64,000 nt of DNA from Nemophila menziesii. Lineage: Eukaryota > Streptophyta > Magnoliopsida > Boraginales > Hydrophyllaceae. The position numbers and the translations under genes were made by a program. The notes beneath the pieces were generated by a model, which worked only from the letters and a program-made list of their open reading frames with translations, ran no database searches and was not told the DNA's origin. Shown here one piece after another: positions 1 to 10,477 of this stretch. Within the stretch, counting starts at the first letter, position 1; every line of letters begins with the position of its first letter. The DNA lies in NCBI GenBank assembly GCA_029959085.1, contig JARWIR010000017.1, positions 23,115,507 through 23,179,506 on the forward strand. The letters are read 5' to 3'.

Positions 1-19
1 CTCGCCGTGGACACTGATT

Positions 20-262
20 TCATAACAGTGGCGACAGTTTCCTTTAGGTGCGATGCACTGTGGGTTGCGTGTGGTGTACCACACGGACTCGCTGGATGAC
101 ACTGTGGCACAGTACACGCGAGTGACGATACGGTTTTTCTTCTAAAGCCTCGCATATGTACCAGATTCCTTGATTATCGTGAGCTTTTTGTGGGGTGCAG
201 TGCATCGCGTGAAGGGTGTAGTGTACTGCAGGGTATTGTTGATTTTTGCCGAGCTCCAATTT
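20..262 (-). repeat. Decayed GC-rich motif cluster in element H
   Basis: Short motifs resembling the GGTGTACCGC unit of the Sirevirus-type LTRs recur here, but with many C-to-T or G-to-A changes. The clearest is GTGTGGTGTACCACAC at 69-84, with others around 48-60, 190-205 and 216-232. The pattern fits loss of methylated cytosines from an older copy of the array seen at 52870-53220 in element A. An apparent 71-codon frame across it is a by-product of composition. Confidence 0.5.
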
Positions 263-264
263 TT

Positions 265-280
265 CGCCCCAAACTCAATT
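265..280 (-). promoter_or_regulatory. Polypurine-tract-like block (TTGAGTTTGGGG type), element H
   Basis: On the minus strand this reads AATTGAGTTTGGGGCG. It matches the purine blocks repeated in the 3' half of elements A and B, where the last block sits directly at the 3' LTR. Here it is internal. Confidence 0.45.
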
Positions 281-426
281 TCTCGGATACCTACAAATCA
301 AATACACTAATACATTCCCCATTACTGCAACACTTATTGAAAATTACTAATAAACACTAAAAATCTGAACTAGTAAAGCAATTAAAACCTAGGGTGTCTC
401 GCAAGAGCACTTTTATGTAATGTCAT

Positions 427-1665
427 TTAAAGTTTGACGTGTCACCTCCAATATCCTTGATTATGTAACCTCCCCAGCAGCGGGTGAGACTATGAATGTC
501 TACAATTCGCATCCTTTGACCTCTCGAAGGTCGTATCTCTATTGATTTTGTTGTCACTACTCGAGTAACAACAAATGGCCCTAATTACGTATTCTTGAAA
601 CCTCGTGGCCTATTCTCTTGTTTGGAGGCCTTCCAATCAACTGTGGTTTCAACCCCAGACTCGTCTTTAGCTCTCTTATTCAGGGATTCAAGGTGGTAGT
701 ACTTCTCTGTAACCTCTTTAGATACTTTTGGATCAATGGGGAACTCAAGTGGCCCCTCTTCAAGTTTTTTGTCCAAAACAATGGATGTTTCAGACTTTTC
801 TTTTGTCATGAGGGCCATGATTTCAACCTCGATCTCTACACTCGCATTCTCAATTCTCATTCGTTTCCGAGATAGCTTCTGTGAATACTTGTCGCGGCGT
901 GAGTTCTTCTGTATCACTTTCAAGCATTTGGGCGTAGGTTTCATCTTCTTTGAATGACTCTACAAATGCTTTATCGATGTCACCTCTTAAATGATTCGTC
1001 TTCATAGGGTTGGGTGGTGACATCAATGGAGTACTAGGTGGTGAATCCATCATAATCTCTACTTTTTTTTCTCTTTAGTAACCAAAATATCAATATTTAA
1101 TATTTTTAAACATGGCTTGGCTGGGTTTTCTATGGATGAAATCTCTCCTTCACAAGTTTCAATTGCAACTTCAACTCTATTCCAACAGTTATCTCATCTA
1201 TTCTTAGTGTGGTTGGTTCTTCTATCAATGGAATCTCTAGTTCACTAGGTGTAACTTGTGGAAATTCCACTTCCTTCTCTTCTTGAAGGTTAAATTCTTC
1301 AACCACATCGAGCTGAACATCACTATCTTGACTGGCCTTATGAATGATGTACCTTGGACAATTTGCATAGATGATCTTTGTTGTAATTTCTCAACCGTTT
1401 CAGTGAGCTCAACCGTTTCAGTGAGTTGTGTCAATCGTCACTTCAATACTTGATGTTGTTGTTGTATACTTTGCACTAATGATAAAGTAGCATCGATCTT
1501 GATGAAACAATAAATGGAGTCTTCCAACTTCCTGATCCTTTCCTCATGAACTCTAAAGCTCCCTCGTGTCAAATTCGTGAAAATATGTATTCTATCAAAG
1601 GTGTTTTGCAATTGATCCAACCAGGACTGTGGTGGAGTTTTAACTTGATAAAGAGAATTCCCCAT
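427..1665 (-). pseudogene. Element H coding remnant: coiled-coil gag-like segment and integrase C-terminal tail
   Basis: Read right to left, a frame begins with MGNSLYQVKTPP at 1665 about 110 bases inside the PBS and has a glutamine-rich helical segment ending QSIQQQHQVLK. After frame changes come charged segments (1053-850, 944-585), and then, directly after a TAA at 585-587 and in the same frame, LGPFVVTRVV and RCWGGYIIKD. That tail aligns by eye with the WLGPFMVTKV and HCLGGYVKE tail of element B and with the WLGPFMVTKV of element I. LGPF with a following hydrophobic strand is characteristic of the C-terminus of Ty3/gypsy integrases. No capsid domain, protease DxGA motif, reverse transcriptase or DDE core was found, so this is a deletion derivative with later stops and frameshifts. 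Confidence 0.6.
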
Positions 1666-1776
1666 ACCTAAAGAAAAACCTGAAAGTGACCAAAACTAAA
1701 TAAACGTAAAACGAAAAACTGAAAACAAATAAAATTACTAAACTAACGTAAACACCAAATAAAATAACTTTAAAAA

Positions 1777-1794
1777 TCCCCGACATCGACGCCA
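1777..1794 (-). promoter_or_regulatory. Primer-binding site, element H (tRNA-Asp type, decayed)
   Basis: Minus strand reads TGGCGTCGATGTCGGGGA. It matches 15 of 18 bases of the complement of the plant tRNA-Asp(GUC) 3' end, and two of the three mismatches are transitions of the kind cytosine deamination gives. It lies 6 bases inside the LTR end, as in elements A and I. Confidence 0.75.
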
Positions 1795-1800
1795 AAAACT

Positions 1801-2843
1801 TGGTCGCTCATAGAGTGTGATATAAAATAAAATAAAAAAGCTAAGCAACTAACCGAAATTGTACAAGTCGCTCCAAGTAATAGATAAGTAAAATCAAGAT
1901 ATTCGTCTTCACATGGATTTAGGTAGTTATTCTAAATTCGTGTTGAATATTAGAATAGATAGTTTTAACTATTCTGATTATAAAGACAAGTGAATTGTTC
2001 AGTTCACTAATTAGATAAATAATAAAAAAAAATGCAATTAAGATAAGGAGATGCAAGTATGAACCTATCCTATTGAATTAATAATTCCTAGGAATAAGGG
2101 TGAATGGAAAATTTCACAATAGTCGGGACTCTAATATCTCCTAATTCCCGTCAGGGTAGACTTAGGAGTTGTCATACAGTATTACAAACCCCATCAAGGC
2201 GATTATAAGCTACATTCAGATGATTAATAAATTAACAAATGGGCTATGCGGTTAGTCAAGCATGTCAGGATGAATGACGAATACCACGCGTCTCTATTCT
2301 AACTATGTAATTAACCCCCCCCCCTTCCGAACGATAACCGCCACTAGTGAATAGCCTAATTATTAAAACCTGCCCTTGATTCGCGAAGTCAATGATAGTA
2401 AACAAGCTAAATAATATAGTCAATGGAAAATAAGAACCAAATCAATTAAATACTAAAATCCAAGATTCAAATTAAAACAAAAAAGCAATAATCAATTGTT
2501 CATGTAATTATAATCCTAAAGAGAAATTATGCATAATACAACTCTTGAATAAACAACTCATAAATACCTCATAGACAAAATAGATCTAATACTATTTTAC
2601 CTTAAGAATAGAGATGTATAAGTGTAGGATTGATGTAGTTAAGCTCTAGCTCTTACTTCTTTCTCCTCTAGATTATTCTGATTGCTTTTATGATTATTTA
2701 TTTAAGTATATTAAGCTTAGGCAGCCAAGGGATGATTTTCTAAGGTTAGGAACAGGTATATATAGGTGTTAGGTAAAAATCTTGGAAGTGGAAGTCAAGT
2801 CTTAAATTCCTAATCCAACTCAATTTCGTTTCCTAAAATATAG
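1801..2843 (-). repeat. Element H 5' LTR, PBS-proximal part
   Basis: The LTR ends (minus strand) in GAGCGACCA next to the AGTTTTTGGCG leader. It carries the family phrases built on CCGTCAGGGTG (2150-2210) and a C-run near 2317-2326 at the place where element B has CCCCCCGTCAAGG. The remainder of the LTR continues at 10478 after element G. Together the two parts total about 1527 bp, matching the other LTRs of the family. Confidence 0.75.
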
Positions 2844-4006
2844 TGATATACTATATGCGTCCTAGAAGGGGGGTTTAATAGGACAATGGAAATTAATCGG
2901 CTAATTTTATTTCAAGTAAATAAAATTAAAGGCTAATTTGAATCCTATTGTTTTAGCAAACTAACTAGTAAAGAACTAGATAATCCTAAAAGACAATATT
3001 ATCAAACTATTCATGTAGGCATTTTATCAAGCATATAGAGTGCGGAAATGTAAAGAGTGTAGAGATAGAAAACGATACACAACGATGTATAGTGGTTCGG
3101 TTTCCCTACATCCACTACCTAAGGAAGCCTCCTTAGGATTTGCAAGATTCTCAACTAATCTTCGTAACTCTTAACCGGGTGAGATTACAAACCCTTTACA
3201 ACCACTTCAAAACCTTGAAGGAAATACACTTGTGTTTTCACCAACACAAGGAACCAAGCATAAAACCTATGCTCACACTACTCTCTTAATCTATTACAAG
3301 AACTAAGAGGAAAGGGAAAAGTGTTTAGGGGTGCTTATAAAAGCTTTGTAACTAAACTCCTAAAAGAGTGGATATGAACTATGTAGCTTAAGAATGAATA
3401 TGACTTTAATGCTCCTTTGAAACCTCCTTGAATGATAATATTAATTGCTCTTAAGATTGGTAGATGGAAGGCTTGAGTTGTGTCTTGAATGAGCTTCAAT
3501 ATATAGCTGAAAATATCTTCCAACGGTCAAAAGGCTTCTCTCTAACGGATCTATTTTATCTCTAACGGATATAAGCTTTGTCCTCTAGTAATAGTGCAGA
3601 AAACCCTCTCTTGCGGTGTACCGCGGGTATGGTCCGGTGCACCGCGAAAACGTTCGTCTAAACTTCAAGCTTACTGGTCGGACTATCCTATGTACCGCGT
3701 CCCTGGTCCGTGCCTCAGTCCTGTGTACCGCGCCTTGGTCCGGTGTACCGCGCATTTTGATTAGCTTACTGACGGGCTATCCTGTGCACCGCGCCTCTGG
3801 TCCGTGGTTCTGCGGTGTACCGCAGTTTTTGTCCGGTGTACCGCGACACTGCTCTTTTGAAGCTCAAGCTAAAGATCAAGGAATTTAACACAACTATTCT
3901 AGTGAGGGGTTTTGGAAAACCTTTAAAAGTGATACCAAATGAATTTTAGTTTAAATGATGATTTGTGGAATATTAAAACGGGAATAAAAACAAGGTGAGG
4001 CTAACA
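2844..4006 (-). repeat. Element G 3' LTR
   Basis: 1163 bp, bounded on the plus strand by TGATATACTATATG and GGTGAGGCTAACA, and nearly identical to 9310-10472. The GC-rich motif array occupies 3612-3846, and a TATA-like block (CAATATATAGC, 3497-3507) lies downstream of it in the minus direction. Confidence 0.95.
3612..3846 (-). repeat. Palindrome-rich GGTGTACCGC array in LTR U3
   Basis: About eight close copies of TGTACCGCG or TGCACCGCG occur in 235 bases, often preceded by TCCGG, in an otherwise AT-rich LTR. GCGGTGTACCGC is palindromic except for its central pair. Sirevirus LTRs are known to carry repeated palindromic motifs upstream of the core promoter. The position here agrees, since the array lies before the TATA-like block in the direction of transcription. 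Confidence 0.8.
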
Positions 4007-4180
4007 ATCTCCCCTTTTTTGATGTTTGACAAATCATAAACTTTTGAAGATGCCTAAGATAAAGTTTTGAACAAAAACTCCCCCTCAACCTAATCACTAG
4101 AGTTTTTATAAAAACTCCCCCTCACAAAATGCATTTGAAAAAGTTTAACTAAAATTTCTCCCCCTTTGTCAACAACAAAA
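4007..4180 (-). promoter_or_regulatory. Multiple polypurine tracts, element G
   Basis: On the minus strand the sequence just before the 3' LTR is AAAAAAGGGGAGAT, the primary plus-strand primer. Three further G-rich blocks, GAGGGGGAGTTTTT or close variants, lie at about 4074-4088, 4108-4123 and 4155-4168. Multiple polypurine tracts upstream of the 3' LTR are a described Sirevirus trait. Confidence 0.85.
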
Positions 4181-4365
4181 AGAACTAATGATACAATTTT
4201 TGAAAATTTTAAGGGGTCAAAAACACATTTGGAGTAAAAAACAAGGACTAAAGAAGTAAATGGATAACAATTAGAAGCTTCAAGGGACCCTATAACATCA
4301 AGAAAATATTAGCAACAAGATTATATATACAAAAAGCACTAAACACTAATGGCATGATAAGAAGG

Positions 4366-6507
4366 TTAGAGAATTTGCATGCCAATCTCACAACGAATTT
4401 TCTCAAAAAGATCTTGGGGTAGAGGTTTAGTAAAGATATCGGCTAGTTGATTTTCCGAAGTGACAAATTCAAGTACAATATCCCCCTTTTGAGTGTGATC
4501 ACGGATAAAATGATGACGGATTTCTATGTGTTTCGTTCTAGAGTGTTGAATATGATTTTTGGTAAGATTGATAGCACTAGTGTTATCACAACGAATGGGA
4601 ACACAATCATACTCTAGGCCAAAATCTAGTAAGGTTTGTTTCATCCAAAGAATTTGAGTCACACAATTTCCAGCCGCAACATATTCGGCTTCGGCCGTGG
4701 ATAAAGCAACACTATTTTGTTTTCTACTAGACCAAGAAACAAGGGATTGACCTAAGAATTGGCAACTTCCACTAGTACTCTTCCTATCAAGTCTACAACC
4801 GGCATAATCGGCATCCGAATAACCTATTAGTTCAAAAGAGGTAAATCTTGGGTACCAAAGTCCTAGACTTAGGGTTCCTTTCAAATACCTAAAAATACGC
4901 TTAACGGCACTAAGATGGGATTCTTTAGGAGAGGATTGAAATCTAGCACAAAGACACACGGGGAACATAATATCGGGTCTAGAAGCGGTTAAATAAAGTA
5001 AGCTACCAATCATACCTCGATACGCTTTCTCATCAACATCTTTACCACCTTCATCTTTGTCTAATTTTGTGGATGTGCTCATTGGAGTTCCAATTTCCTT
5101 TGCATCTTCAAGTCCAAATTTTTTGATCAATTCTTTTGTGTATTTGGCTTGATTGACAAAGATGCCATCCTTCATTTGCTTGATTTGAAGTCCAAGAAAG
5201 TAATTCAATTCTCCCATCATGCTCATCTCAAATTCCTTATGCATGCTTTTAGAAAAATTCTCACAAAGATTTTCATTAGTAGCACCAAATATAATATCAT
5301 CCACATAAATTTGAACAAGAAGGATATCTTTTGAAGACCTTTTTATAAATAAAGTGGAGTCAATATTTCCTCTTTTAAAACCATCATCTAACAAAAATTT
5401 GCTTAAACGTTCATACCAAGCACGAGGTGCTTGTTTTAAACCATATAAAGCCTTTGAAAGTTTAAAAACATGATTTGGAAATTTTGGATCCTCAAAACCC
5501 GGTGGTTGTTTAACAAAAACTTCCTCATCTATAAAACCATTTAAAAAAGCACTTTTGACATCCATTTGGTAAAGTTTAAAATTCATATAACAAGCAAAAG
5601 CAAGTAGCATACGAATAGATTCAAGTCTAGCTACCGGAGCAAAAGTTTCATCGAAATGAATACCTTCTTCTTGATTGTATCCTTGAGCAACTAACCTTGC
5701 TTTATTTCTAGTGATAATACCGGTGTCATCTAGCTTGTTGCGAAATACCCACTTAGTGCCAATAATAGTAGGGCCAATTGGTTTCTCAATTAATGTCCAA
5801 ACTTTACTACGCTCAAATTGATTTAATTCCTCATGCATAGCGTTTATCCAATGATCATCTAGCAAGGCTTCTTTAATATTCTTGGGCTCAACTTGAGATA
5901 AGAATGCTTGATGAGCACATAGAGCAATAATACGAGAACGAGTGGTAACACCTTCTTTTGGATCACCTAGAATTAATTCACTTGGGTGATCTTTGATATG
6001 TTTCCAACACTTTGGTAAATCCGTACTAGCTTCATTTGAGATTTGACCATTTTCCTTAGGAGGTTCATCATGAGATTTTAATTCTTGAGTAGGAGATTCT
6101 AAGGGTTGATCTTGTGGAGTATCTTCATGTAAGTCAACATCTACTACTTTCTTGATACAAAAAGGATTAGTCTCATCAAAGTCAACATGCATAGATTCCT
6201 CAATGGTACGAGTACGTTTATTGAAAATGCGATAGGCCTTTCCCTTAGTGGAATAACCAAGAAAAATACCTTCATCCGATTTAGCATCAAATTTTCCCAA
6301 ATAGTCCCTAGTGTTTAAGATAAAACATTTGCACCCAAAAACACGAAAATAAGCAATAGTTGGTGGTCTACCATTCCAAAGCTCATAAGGGGTTTTCTTA
6401 ATAAGGGGTCTAATTAGAACTCTATTTAACACATAACAAGCCGTATGAACGGCTTCACCCCAAAAGTATGTAGGCAAGCTATGTTCTTTTAGCATTGTTC
6501 TAGCCAT
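4366..6507 (-). pseudogene. Element G pol, part 2: integrase C-terminus, reverse transcriptase, RNase H
   Basis: A 713-codon frame continues the integrase frame of 6508-7443 after a single TAA. In order: the integrase end (YFWGEAVHTACYVLNR, about residues 15-32) and the conserved pol-linker AYFRVFGCKCF; reverse transcriptase from about residue 245 (GTKWVFRNKL, RLVAQGYNQEEGIHF, MDVKSAFLNG) with the catalytic YVDD in QIYVDDIIFG near residue 402; and RNase H from about residue 560 (GYSDADYAGC, KSTSGSCQFL, ALSTAEAEYVA) to ADIFTKPLP near the end. No other interruption is visible, so this half looks intact. The annotated start is only the first methionine after the stop, and the frame really begins upstream. 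In a working element it would be made as part of Gag-Pol and act in virus-like particles. Confidence 0.93.
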
Positions 6508-7443
6508 TTATTGTAGAGTTCGGTTTTTCCTTTCCACTACCCCATTTTGTTGGGGAGTTCTAGGAGCCGAAAAATTATGCTCAATCCCAAATTCATCACA
6601 AAAATGCACAAAAGGAGAATTCACATATTCACTACCATTATCACTACGAATGCATGTAATAGAGTAACCTTTCTCATTTTGCACCTTTCTACAAAGTTTT
6701 GCAAATTCATTGAAGGCATCACTTTTTAAAGCAAGGAACATCACCCATGTATATCTAGTGTAATCATCAACAACAACAAAGACATATCTAGATCCTCCTA
6801 GACTAGTGACATCAATGGGACCAAAAAGATCCATATGCAATAATTGAAGTGGCCTAACGGTGATGACCTTATTTATGGATTTAAAAGATGAACGATGTTG
6901 TTTACCAAGTTGACATGCATCACATAATTTATCTTTATCAAATTTATAAAAAGGCAAACGAACAACAAGATTTTTTCTAGACAATTTTGAAATCAAATCC
7001 ATGCTAGCATGTCCTAAACGTCTATGCCAAAGCCAACTATCATTTACCACGGATAAGCATTTAATATGTTTACACATAAGACTCTCAAGATCAACAACAA
7101 AAACATTATCCGATCTTTTTGCAATAAACATAGTATCTAACTCATCATTTTTGAAAACAACACATCTAGATGCTTCAAATTTAACACTATAACCAACATC
7201 ACAAAGTTGACTTATACTAAGCAAGTTAAATGAGAGACCCTCAACAAGCAAAACATTAGAGATAAGCAAAGAATTCATATTACCAATGTTACCTTTACCC
7301 AAAACGCGTTTCTTAGTGTTGTCGGCAAAAGTAACTCTATCACCTTTTGTTTTATATAAATGTGTAAATAATGATGGATTCCCGGTCATGTGTCTTGAGC
7401 ATCCACTATCAAGGAGCCATATATTTTGCTTCTTGATGCTCAA
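6508..7443 (-). pseudogene. Element G pol, part 1: protease and integrase core
   Basis: The frame opens just after a TAG and has no required ATG. The protease motif is WLLDSGCSRHMTG (active-site D-S-G). The GAG-pre-integrase zinc region follows (LWHRRLGHAS, then CDACQLGKQH; H-H-C-C ligands visible), then the integrase core with the three acidic positions in LLHMDLFGP, CIRSDNGSEY and GVVERKNRTL. The frame then meets a TAA at 6508-6510, directly after RTLQ and before MARTML, a place where this family normally reads through. This one nonsense codon is the only evident defect of the element. Between gag and this frame both frames carry a stop (TAA for gag, TAG upstream of pol), as described for SIRE-type elements, so pol expression would need suppression or frameshifting. 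Confidence 0.93.
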
Positions 7444-7463
7444 TCCCTACAAACAAAAATAAT

Positions 7464-9254
7464 TTAGGCTTTAGGTACCCAATTCGATTTGGGTCCATGA
7501 GGGTTAGTGGATTTTTTTAATACCCATATAGGCCTTTTCCAAATTGGTACAAGAGATCCCAAATCCAATAATTTACGATAGTAACAATGAGATGCATCAT
7601 GACCAAGTTTTTCACAATAGGTGCAAGTGATAGAAGATTTTGAAGAGGATGGAATTGCATTTGAAATTTTTGGTTTTACAAAAACATTTTTCAAAGGTTT
7701 TTGGTTAGTGAATGGATCATATCCAACACCACTTTTTTCACAAGACATTCTTTGAGAACCTAAAATCAAATCCAAGTTTTCTTGCCCACTTGTAAATTTT
7801 AAGATAATAGCATTTTGATCAATAATCTTTTTCTCTAACAAAGCTTTTTCTTCTAAAAGATTTTTCTCAATAAGATGAAGTTTTTCATTTTCATCTATAC
7901 ATTCATCACAAAGATTTTGACAATCTTCCAAAGCTTTCAAAACCACTTTAGTTCTATTTTTCTCAAATTCTAAATCTTTTGTTAAAACTTTGTTTGTTTC
8001 AATAGAGTTTAAAAAGTCATTGTAGAGAGAATCAAATGCCTCATGAATATCTTGTTCACTAGCATCATCATTAGATAAAGAGAGTTTAGATTTAGGAGTT
8101 ACCTCATCATGATTTGCCATAAAGGCAAAGTGAGTTGAACCGGTATCATCATCCGAAGAAGCATCTTCATCATTCTCAAGTTTTCCCATAAAAGCAACAA
8201 GATTAACATTTTCGTTATCACTTTCTTCTTCCTCCGAATTTTGAGTATCCCAAGTGATATTAGCATGCATTTCTCTCTTAGGTTTCTCCTTTTGAAGAAG
8301 AGGACAATAAGTTTTGATGTGACCAACTTTCTTGCAATGATAGCAAGTGGGTTCATCTTGTTTGATAGCTCTAACATTCTTCTTGTAGGGTGAGGAAGAA
8401 CTTCCTTTCTTGGCAAAGCGTTTGTACCTCATGAATTTTTTCATATCTCTTGCCAACATAGCCACTCCTTCATCTTCACTAGTTTCTTCTTCATGTGAGT
8501 TTTCTTCTTCTTCACTTTCCTTCCTTTCTTTTCGTTCTTTCAACTTGGTACTCAAGGCATGGAAAGCAATAGATTTCTTAATCTTCTTCTCCTCATCATC
8601 TCTTATCTTTTCTTCTTCAAGCACAAGCTCTTCCGTCATGAGGTTGCAAATGAGTTCATGAACCGTCATTTTTGAAAGTTCTTTAGTGTCTCTTATAGAG
8701 TTGATTTTTGATTTGTATTTCCTTGGTAGAGCAAATAAGATTTTTCGGCATTGTTCTTTGTTGGTGTACTCTTGACCAAGAGTCTTCAAGGTGTTGACAA
8801 TGTTAGAAAATCTTTGATGCATAGCATTTAAGGCTTCATCGGGCTCCATACGAAATAGCTCATACTTAGTGATAAAGAGACCAATCTTAGTTTCTTTGAT
8901 ATTTTCCGTTCCTTGATATGATAGCTCCAAGAGTTGCCACATTTCATGAGCGGAATTGCATTCACTAACTCTAGCGTATTCCGTGACACTTAATCCATTA
9001 ATGAGGATGTTCATAGTTTTGTTGTTTTTGGTGAGTTTAGCTATGTCTTGATCATTGTAATCATCTTCATCTTTCACCTCCGTTCTACTACCCGTAACAT
9101 AAGGAATATAAGGACCCTTCTTGATAGCAAGCCACAAAAAGTAATCAATTCCTTTGACATGAATCTCAATTTTCTTTTTCCATCCAAAGTAGTCTTTTCC
9201 TACAAAAAGCGGAGGTCTAGTAGAACATGAACCTTCCGGTTGATTAGAATCCAT
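7464..9254 (-). CDS. gag: Element G Gag
   Basis: 596 codons starting MDSNQPEGSCSTRPP 37 bases inside the PBS, with no interruption. The N-terminal half is copia-type gag (FGWKKKIEIHVKG, then MWQLLELSYQGT near residue 105), the capsid-like region that packages the genomic RNA. A first CX2CX4HX4C zinc knuckle (CYHCKKVGHIKTYC) lies near residues 302-315. A long acidic and glutamate-rich stretch and a predicted coiled coil (about residues 430-500) follow, and a second CX2CX4HX4C knuckle (CTYCEKLGHDASHC) lies near residues 541-554. The large gag with two knuckles fits Sirevirus gag. It stops at TAA just before the protease frame. The reading frame looks functional. Confidence 0.92.
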   Translation of the reverse strand: MDSNQPEGSCSTRPPLFVGKDYFGWKKKIEIHVKGIDYFLWLAIKKGPYIPYVTGSRTEVKDEDDYNDQDIAKLTKNNKTMNILINGLSVTEYARVSECNSAHEMWQLLELSYQGTENIKETKIGLFITKYELFRMEPDEALNAMHQRFSNIVNTLKTLGQEYTNKEQCRKILFALPRKYKSKINSIRDTKELSKMTVHELICNLMTEELVLEEEKIRDDEEKKIKKSIAFHALSTKLKERKERKESEEEENSHEEETSEDEGVAMLARDMKKFMRYKRFAKKGSSSSPYKKNVRAIKQDEPTCYHCKKVGHIKTYCPLLQKEKPKREMHANITWDTQNSEEEESDNENVNLVAFMGKLENDEDASSDDDTGSTHFAFMANHDEVTPKSKLSLSNDDASEQDIHEAFDSLYNDFLNSIETNKVLTKDLEFEKNRTKVVLKALEDCQNLCDECIDENEKLHLIEKNLLEEKALLEKKIIDQNAIILKFTSGQENLDLILGSQRMSCEKSGVGYDPFTNQKPLKNVFVKPKISNAIPSSSKSSITCTYCEKLGHDASHCYYRKLLDLGSLVPIWKRPIWVLKKSTNPHGPKSNWVPKA

Positions 9255-9290
9255 ATCGTATTAACTCTAGAAACGATTAAGTACAATAGA

Positions 9291-9307
9291 GCTAGGCTCT
9301 GATACCA
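9291..9307 (-). promoter_or_regulatory. Primer-binding site, element G (initiator tRNA-Met)
   Basis: Minus strand reads TGGTATCAGAGCCTAGC, the usual copia PBS complementary to the 3' part of initiator tRNA-Met. It lies two bases from the 5' LTR. Confidence 0.93.
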
Positions 9308-9309
9308 AT

Positions 9310-10472
9310 TGATATACTATATGCGTCCTAGAAGGGGGGTTGAATAGGACAATGGAAATTAATCGGCTAATTTTATTTCAAGTAAATAAAATTAAAGGCT
9401 AATTTGAATCCTATTGTTTTAGCAAACTAAATAGTAAAGAACTAGATAATCCTAAAAGACAATATTATCAAACTATTCATGTAGGCATTTTATCAAGCAT
9501 ATAGAGTGCTGAAATGTAAAGAGTGTAGAGATAGAAAATGATACACAACGATGTATAGTGGTTCGGTTTCCCTACATCCACTACCTAAGGAAGCCTCCTT
9601 AGGATTTGAAAGATTCTCAACTAATCTTCGTAACTCTTAACCGGGTGAGATTACAAACCCTTTACAACCACTTCAAAACCTTGAAGGAAATACACTTGTG
9701 TTTTCACCAACACAAGGAACCAAGCATAAAACCTATGCTCACACTACTCTCTTAATCTATTACAAGAACTAAGAGGAAAGGGAAAAGTGTTTAGGGGTGC
9801 TTATAAAAGCTTTGTAACTAAACTCCTAAAAGAGTGGATATGAACTATGTAGCTTAAGAATGAATATGACTTTAATGCTCCTTTGAAACCTCCTTGAATG
9901 ATAATATTAATTGCTCTTAAGATTGGTAGATGGAAGGCTTGAGTTGTGTCTTGAATGAGCTTCAATATATAGCTGAAAATATCTTCCAACGGTCAAAAGG
10001 CTTCTCTCTAACGGATCTATTTTATCTCTAACGGATATAAGCTTTGTCCTCTAGTAATAGTGCAGAAAACCCTCTCTTGCGGTGTACCGCGGGTATGGTC
10101 CGGTGCACCGCGAAAACGTTCGTCTAAACTTCAAGCTTACTGGTCGGACTATCCTATGTACCGCGTCCCTGGTCCGTGCCTCAGTCCGGTGTACCGCGCC
10201 TTGGTCCGGTGTACCGCGCATTTTCATTAGCTTACTGACGGGCTATCCTATGCACCGCGCCTCTGGTCCGTGGTTCTGCGGTGTACCGCAGTTTCTGTCC
10301 GGTGTACCACGACACTGCTCTTTTGAAGCTCAAGCTAAAGATCAAGGAATTTAACACAACTATTCTAGTGAGGGGTTTTGGAAAACCTTTAAAAGTGACA
10401 CCAAATGAATTTTAGTTTAAATGATGATTTGTCGAATATTAAAACGGGAATAAAAACAAGGTGAGGCTAACA
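9310..10472 (-). repeat. Element G 5' LTR
   Basis: 1163 bp. On the minus strand transcription would run from 10472 towards 9310. The GC-rich array (10079-10312) comes first, and about 110 bases later a TATA-like CTATATATTG (9962-9971) follows, so the array occupies the U3 promoter region. The U5 end ATATCA abuts the PBS. Confidence 0.95.
9962..10312 (-). promoter_or_regulatory. Element G U3 promoter: motif array plus TATA box
   Basis: The array of TGTACCGCG or TGCACCGCG motifs at 10079-10312 is followed in the minus direction by the TATA-like block at 9962-9971. The same spacing recurs in the 3' LTR and in solo LTR E (array 15378-15516, TATA-like CTATAAAATG near 15260). The arrangement suggests an enhancer. 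Function is inferred. Confidence 0.6.
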
Positions 10473-10477
10473 TATAG

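Larger units (their letters stand above)
2844..10472 (-). mobile_element. Element G: nearly complete Ty1/copia element of Sirevirus (SIRE/Maximus) type
   Basis: Two 1163-bp LTRs (2844-4006 and 9310-10472) with TG...CA ends are flanked by the perfect 5-bp duplication TATAG (2839-2843, 10473-10477). On the minus strand the order is 5' LTR, iMet-type PBS (9291-9307), gag, protease-integrase, reverse transcriptase-RNase H, several purine tracts, 3' LTR. This domain order with integrase before reverse transcriptase defines Ty1/copia. The LTRs differ by about a dozen substitutions by eye (about 1%) and have no length difference, so the insertion is young. The only clear coding lesion is one in-frame TAA in integrase. 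It sits in the LTR of element H. Confidence 0.95.

Noticed and set aside
44..259. 71-codon minus-strand frame
   Set aside because: It lies across the decayed GC-rich motif cluster of element H. The residues follow from the repeated motif, and no family is recognised.
3616..3888. 90-codon plus-strand frame, repeated at 10082-10354
   Set aside because: It lies on the antisense side of the LTR motif array; identical logic in both LTRs shows it is a product of the repeats.
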